From: Cryptomeria japonica
Taxonomy: Eukaryota > Streptophyta > Pinopsida > Cupressales > Cupressaceae
DNA length: 64,000 bases
Direction: 5' to 3'
NCBI RefSeq assembly: GCF_030272615.1
Contig: NC_081415.1
Span: 190,432,270 to 190,496,269 of the forward strand
A program made the position numbers and the translations under genes. This document shows, piece after piece, positions 61,717 to 64,000 of the stretch. Numbering within the stretch: position 1 is the first letter of the stretch; each line of letters opens with the position of its first letter. The notes beneath the pieces are model-generated. The model saw only the letters and a list, made by a program, of their open reading frames with translations. It did not search any database and was not told where the DNA came from.

Positions 61717-61741
61717 CTATTTATAGCTCAAAATTAGGGTT
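61717..61741 (-). promoter_or_regulatory. Promoter of the antisense PMD gene: telo-box and TATA box
   Basis: On the minus strand AACCCTAA (61741-61734) is followed by CTATAAATAG (61726-61717). The ATG lies about 93 bases downstream, the spacing of a normal plant core promoter with a short 5' UTR. Confidence 0.7.
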
Positions 61742-61990
61742 TTTTGACACCTTGATACCCGTGGTCCCCACTAGCTTCAAACACCTCATAGCTTACTCAA
61801 ATGGTTTCGAAATCACATGAAATTTCACACGCTTTCTCATTACACTGATATCAAAAACATGGTCTCAAGTTTTGGAATTTTTCGACCACCTTTTCCGAGG
61901 GGGCATATTTACACTATACAATAGTCACCAAGGCATACTGGGGCAGAATTTTTCATTTTCTTTGAAACAATATCGTTCTGACTTTGTCTC

Positions 61991-62003
61991 AAAGAGGGGC
62001 AAA
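61991..62003 (+). other. Polypurine tract of gypsy-2
   Basis: AAAGAGGGGCAAA ends at the start of the 3' LTR. Preceded by TTTGTCTC. Confidence 0.8.
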
Positions 62004-63219
62004 TATAGACACATAAAAATGTCTCATTGATCATGTACTAATTATTCCTCTAATTGATTAAATAATTCTTTATTATTTAATTAATTTAACCAACTATTTC
62101 TTCTAATCTCATATTTGCTCATCATCTTATTAATTATTCTATTTTCCAATTCTATCATCATTCGATCATTTTAATCATTTCCTAAATATTAATTAATTAT
62201 GGTTAATTCCTCAATTTAAATAATCTTCATTATCTAAATAAATAAACTAATTATTCTTAATTTCTATCTCCAATCATCTAATCATTCAACTCTCTTCTAA
62301 ATATTAATTAAATATTTATTATTTAATTAATTGTGATTTAATTCCTTTAATTTAAATAATCTTTATTATTTAATTAAATTCCATTTCTACACAATTAAAT
62401 AGTTTCTTAAAATTATTTAATTAACTAATTAATTCTTTCATTTCCAAATCCCCAAATTCTAATTTCTTATTTCTTCCAAATTCAATCACATGTGCATGAT
62501 TTCAAAAACCAAATTGAAAATCAAAGTCAAGTTCTAAATATATTCAAATACTAAATTGAATTAATAAATTCAATTATTTGAATTAAAATCTCATGCAAAG
62601 ATTAAATTGAAAATCTAAATCTAAATGCAAGCACATGCTAAATTAATTAATTCAATCAATCAATTAATTAAATCATTTATCTCTTCAACTTCTATTTCCA
62701 TCTTTCAGTTAGCTTTTTCTAAATTAAGCTTTCTTTGTCATCCTCTTTATTTCCTCCAATCATTCTTTTTCTTCCTTTAGTCAGATTTTTTTCAATCAGT
62801 TAACTCAATTAATCTATTCAATCTATTGAGTTTCACTCCTACAATCAGCAGTTCAACTATCAATTTTCATTTGAGCTCACCTGAGTTCCACCTTTCAATC
62901 AATCTTCTCCAATTTTCTATAAATTGAGCATCCAATCTCCATTTTCAACAATCACAAACTTTGAATCTTTGTGTCACTTGGAGGTTACCAGCGCAATATC
63001 TAAGAGCCATCATACCACGAAGAGGAGAAGAGCAATGGAAGCAATATGCGATCTTGGGATAGGGAGTTTTGATTTCATTTGATTATTTTAATTCCTATTT
63101 TCTTGATTGCGTTATTCCATTGTCTTATTTGTTAAATTCTTTGGTTAGGAGGGATTCATGATTTCCCTTTTGCTTCTAATTGATTAATTGTTTTTAAGAT
63201 GAATTTTAAATGTATGACA
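62004..63219 (+). repeat. gypsy-2 3' LTR
   Basis: Starts TATAGACACATAAAAATG, where the terminal TG has become TA, and ends TGTATGACA. About 110 extra bases at 62195-62305 relative to the 5' LTR look like a local duplication around TCCTAAATATTAATTAA. In the last ~640 bases I count roughly twenty mismatches to the 5' LTR, mostly transitions. Confidence 0.92.
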
Positions 63220-64000
63220 ATTTTTATTGATGATCAAGTTGGAGAACCGGTATGAAGAGATATAGTGAACCGGTGTCAGGGTTTCACTAAGTGTGACTAC
63301 TGGTTGGTAGTCTCAGCTCTAGGGTTTTTGGTTTGGCAATCTAGCTTGTGCGATGCAACCAGTGATATTTTGTGATGAGTTAGATAAGAAATAAGGATGA
63401 GATCAAGATGCCACGTCAGTTTTGTGCACGTGGAGGATTTCCTTGAGGATCTTGCATGTGAAGATCGACTGCATTTAATGTCTACCTCAGGAATGAACAT
63501 TCTTCTTAGCAATATGAGAAGAAAGTGTGATGGGTTACTAATTTCTATGTGTGGTAAAGAATGGACAATGCAAAATGACTTGTAATCTGTTTGAGATTTT
63601 TTCATTCTATGTAATGTGTTTGGATGGTCAAGATTGGACCACTTGTAATTGTAAACCTAAGTTGATTAGGGTTTAGGGTTTGTGTTACTGACCTAATTGT
63701 TGTCTATAAGGTCGATGATGTTTGTTATTGTAAGTTGTTGGCAAAAGTTGTGTGTATATCCAAGTGATGATATACTTGCCAAACCAGTGAGTGGAAAACT
63801 GCAAAGTGCGATTGCAAAATAGAGTGAGTGAAAACTGCAGAGTGTGATTGTAGAGTAGAGGAACTGAAAATGATCTGCCTTAGCATATAGTGTTGTTATT
63901 AGATCAAAGTTTTACCTATTTTCTTCTAACCATTTCAACAGAAGGAAAATCCCTTTGCCAGGTAGCTTTAACAGGCTTATTGTAAATCCTCTAACCAGGT
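63220..64000 (+). repeat. copia-4 3' LTR, second part, runs off the window
   Basis: Resumes with TTATTGATGATCAAGTTGG and AACCGGTATGAAG, then a telo-box (63666-63682), TATAAG (63705-63710) and the first AACAGG/AACCAGG subrepeats at the edge. The LTR end lies outside the window. Confidence 0.85.

Larger units (their letters stand above)
45160..63219 (+). mobile_element. 18 kb Ty3-gypsy Tat-type element with antisense PMD gene (gypsy-2)
   Basis: LTRs 45160-46259 and 62004-63219 flank, in order: primer-like site, ~2.1 kb leader with repeats, gag, protease, G-patch, RT, RNase H, archaeal-type RNase H and integrase. A ~2.8 kb non-coding spacer, an antisense PMD-type gene and a polypurine tract follow. 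Near-matching flanks GTTTT (45155-45159) and ATTTT (63220-63224) are the probable target duplication with one change. Size, second RNase H and protease wording (IDGGAGLNIC; LLGRPWIH) fit the Tat clade. The pol frame is closed by about fourteen stops and a short frame excursion, so the element is dead. Confidence 0.93.
36173..64000 (+). mobile_element. Ty1-copia element copia-4, split by two later insertions
   Basis: Pieces: RT 36173-36793; RNase H and 3' UTR 44163-45062; 3' LTR 45063-45159 and 63220 to beyond the window end. The first gap is the minus-strand copia-5, the second is gypsy-2. The LTR reads like a relative of copia-1: start TGTTGGCAT, the word TGTCATTGATGTCAATA, AACCGGTATGAA, a telo-box, TATAAGGTCGATG, and AACAGG-type subrepeats at the window edge. 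Confidence 0.88.

Overview
This window looks like repeat-dominated nuclear DNA of a large plant genome, most likely a gymnosperm (probably a conifer). It is AT-rich with no intact single-copy gene. Almost everything recognisable is LTR retrotransposon: SIRE/Tork-like Ty1-copia elements, and large Tat-type Ty3-gypsy elements carrying an archaeal-type RNase H. A DUF4283-type reading frame typical of plant LINEs lies at the left edge. The taxon is inferred from element types only.

Layout. 1-1738 (-): decayed DUF4283 frame running off the left edge. 1739-8233: AT-rich, no supported gene. 8234-15600 (+): complete copia element (copia-1), 5-bp target duplication GGAGA. 15606-20446: gene-poor, with a pair of ~0.45 kb direct repeats (17668 and 18916) around a charged decayed frame. 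20447-24575 (+): copia-2, internally deleted. 24576-31050 (+): copia-3, inserted at the end of copia-2 and lacking the integrase core. 31051-36172 (+): gypsy-1 fragment (LTR, leader, pentamer repeat, Ser/Pro-rich decayed frame) sitting in the copia-3 3' LTR. 36173-64000: a three-layer nest. Copia-4 (+) occupies 36173-36793, 44163-45159 and 63220-64000. It is split first by copia-5 (-, 36794-44162, target duplication TGGTG), then in its 3' LTR by the 18 kb gypsy-2 (+, 45160-63219).

How the parts work together. Each copia element has the usual plan: LTR, initiator-Met-tRNA-type primer site, gag, protease, integrase, RT, RNase H, polypurine tract, LTR. All are broken by in-frame stops, so none is autonomous. 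The stops look overwhelmingly like C-to-T or G-to-A changes (TAG from CAG or TGG), as expected for long-methylated silenced DNA.

The most interesting object is inside gypsy-2. Between pol and the 3' LTR, on the opposite strand, lies an intron-containing gene for a plant mobile domain (PMD/aminotransferase-like) protein. It has its own telo-box, TATA box and short leader. It looks like a host-type gene carried antisense by a retrotransposon. Gypsy-2 also has a G-patch domain between protease and RT, and two RNase H regions.
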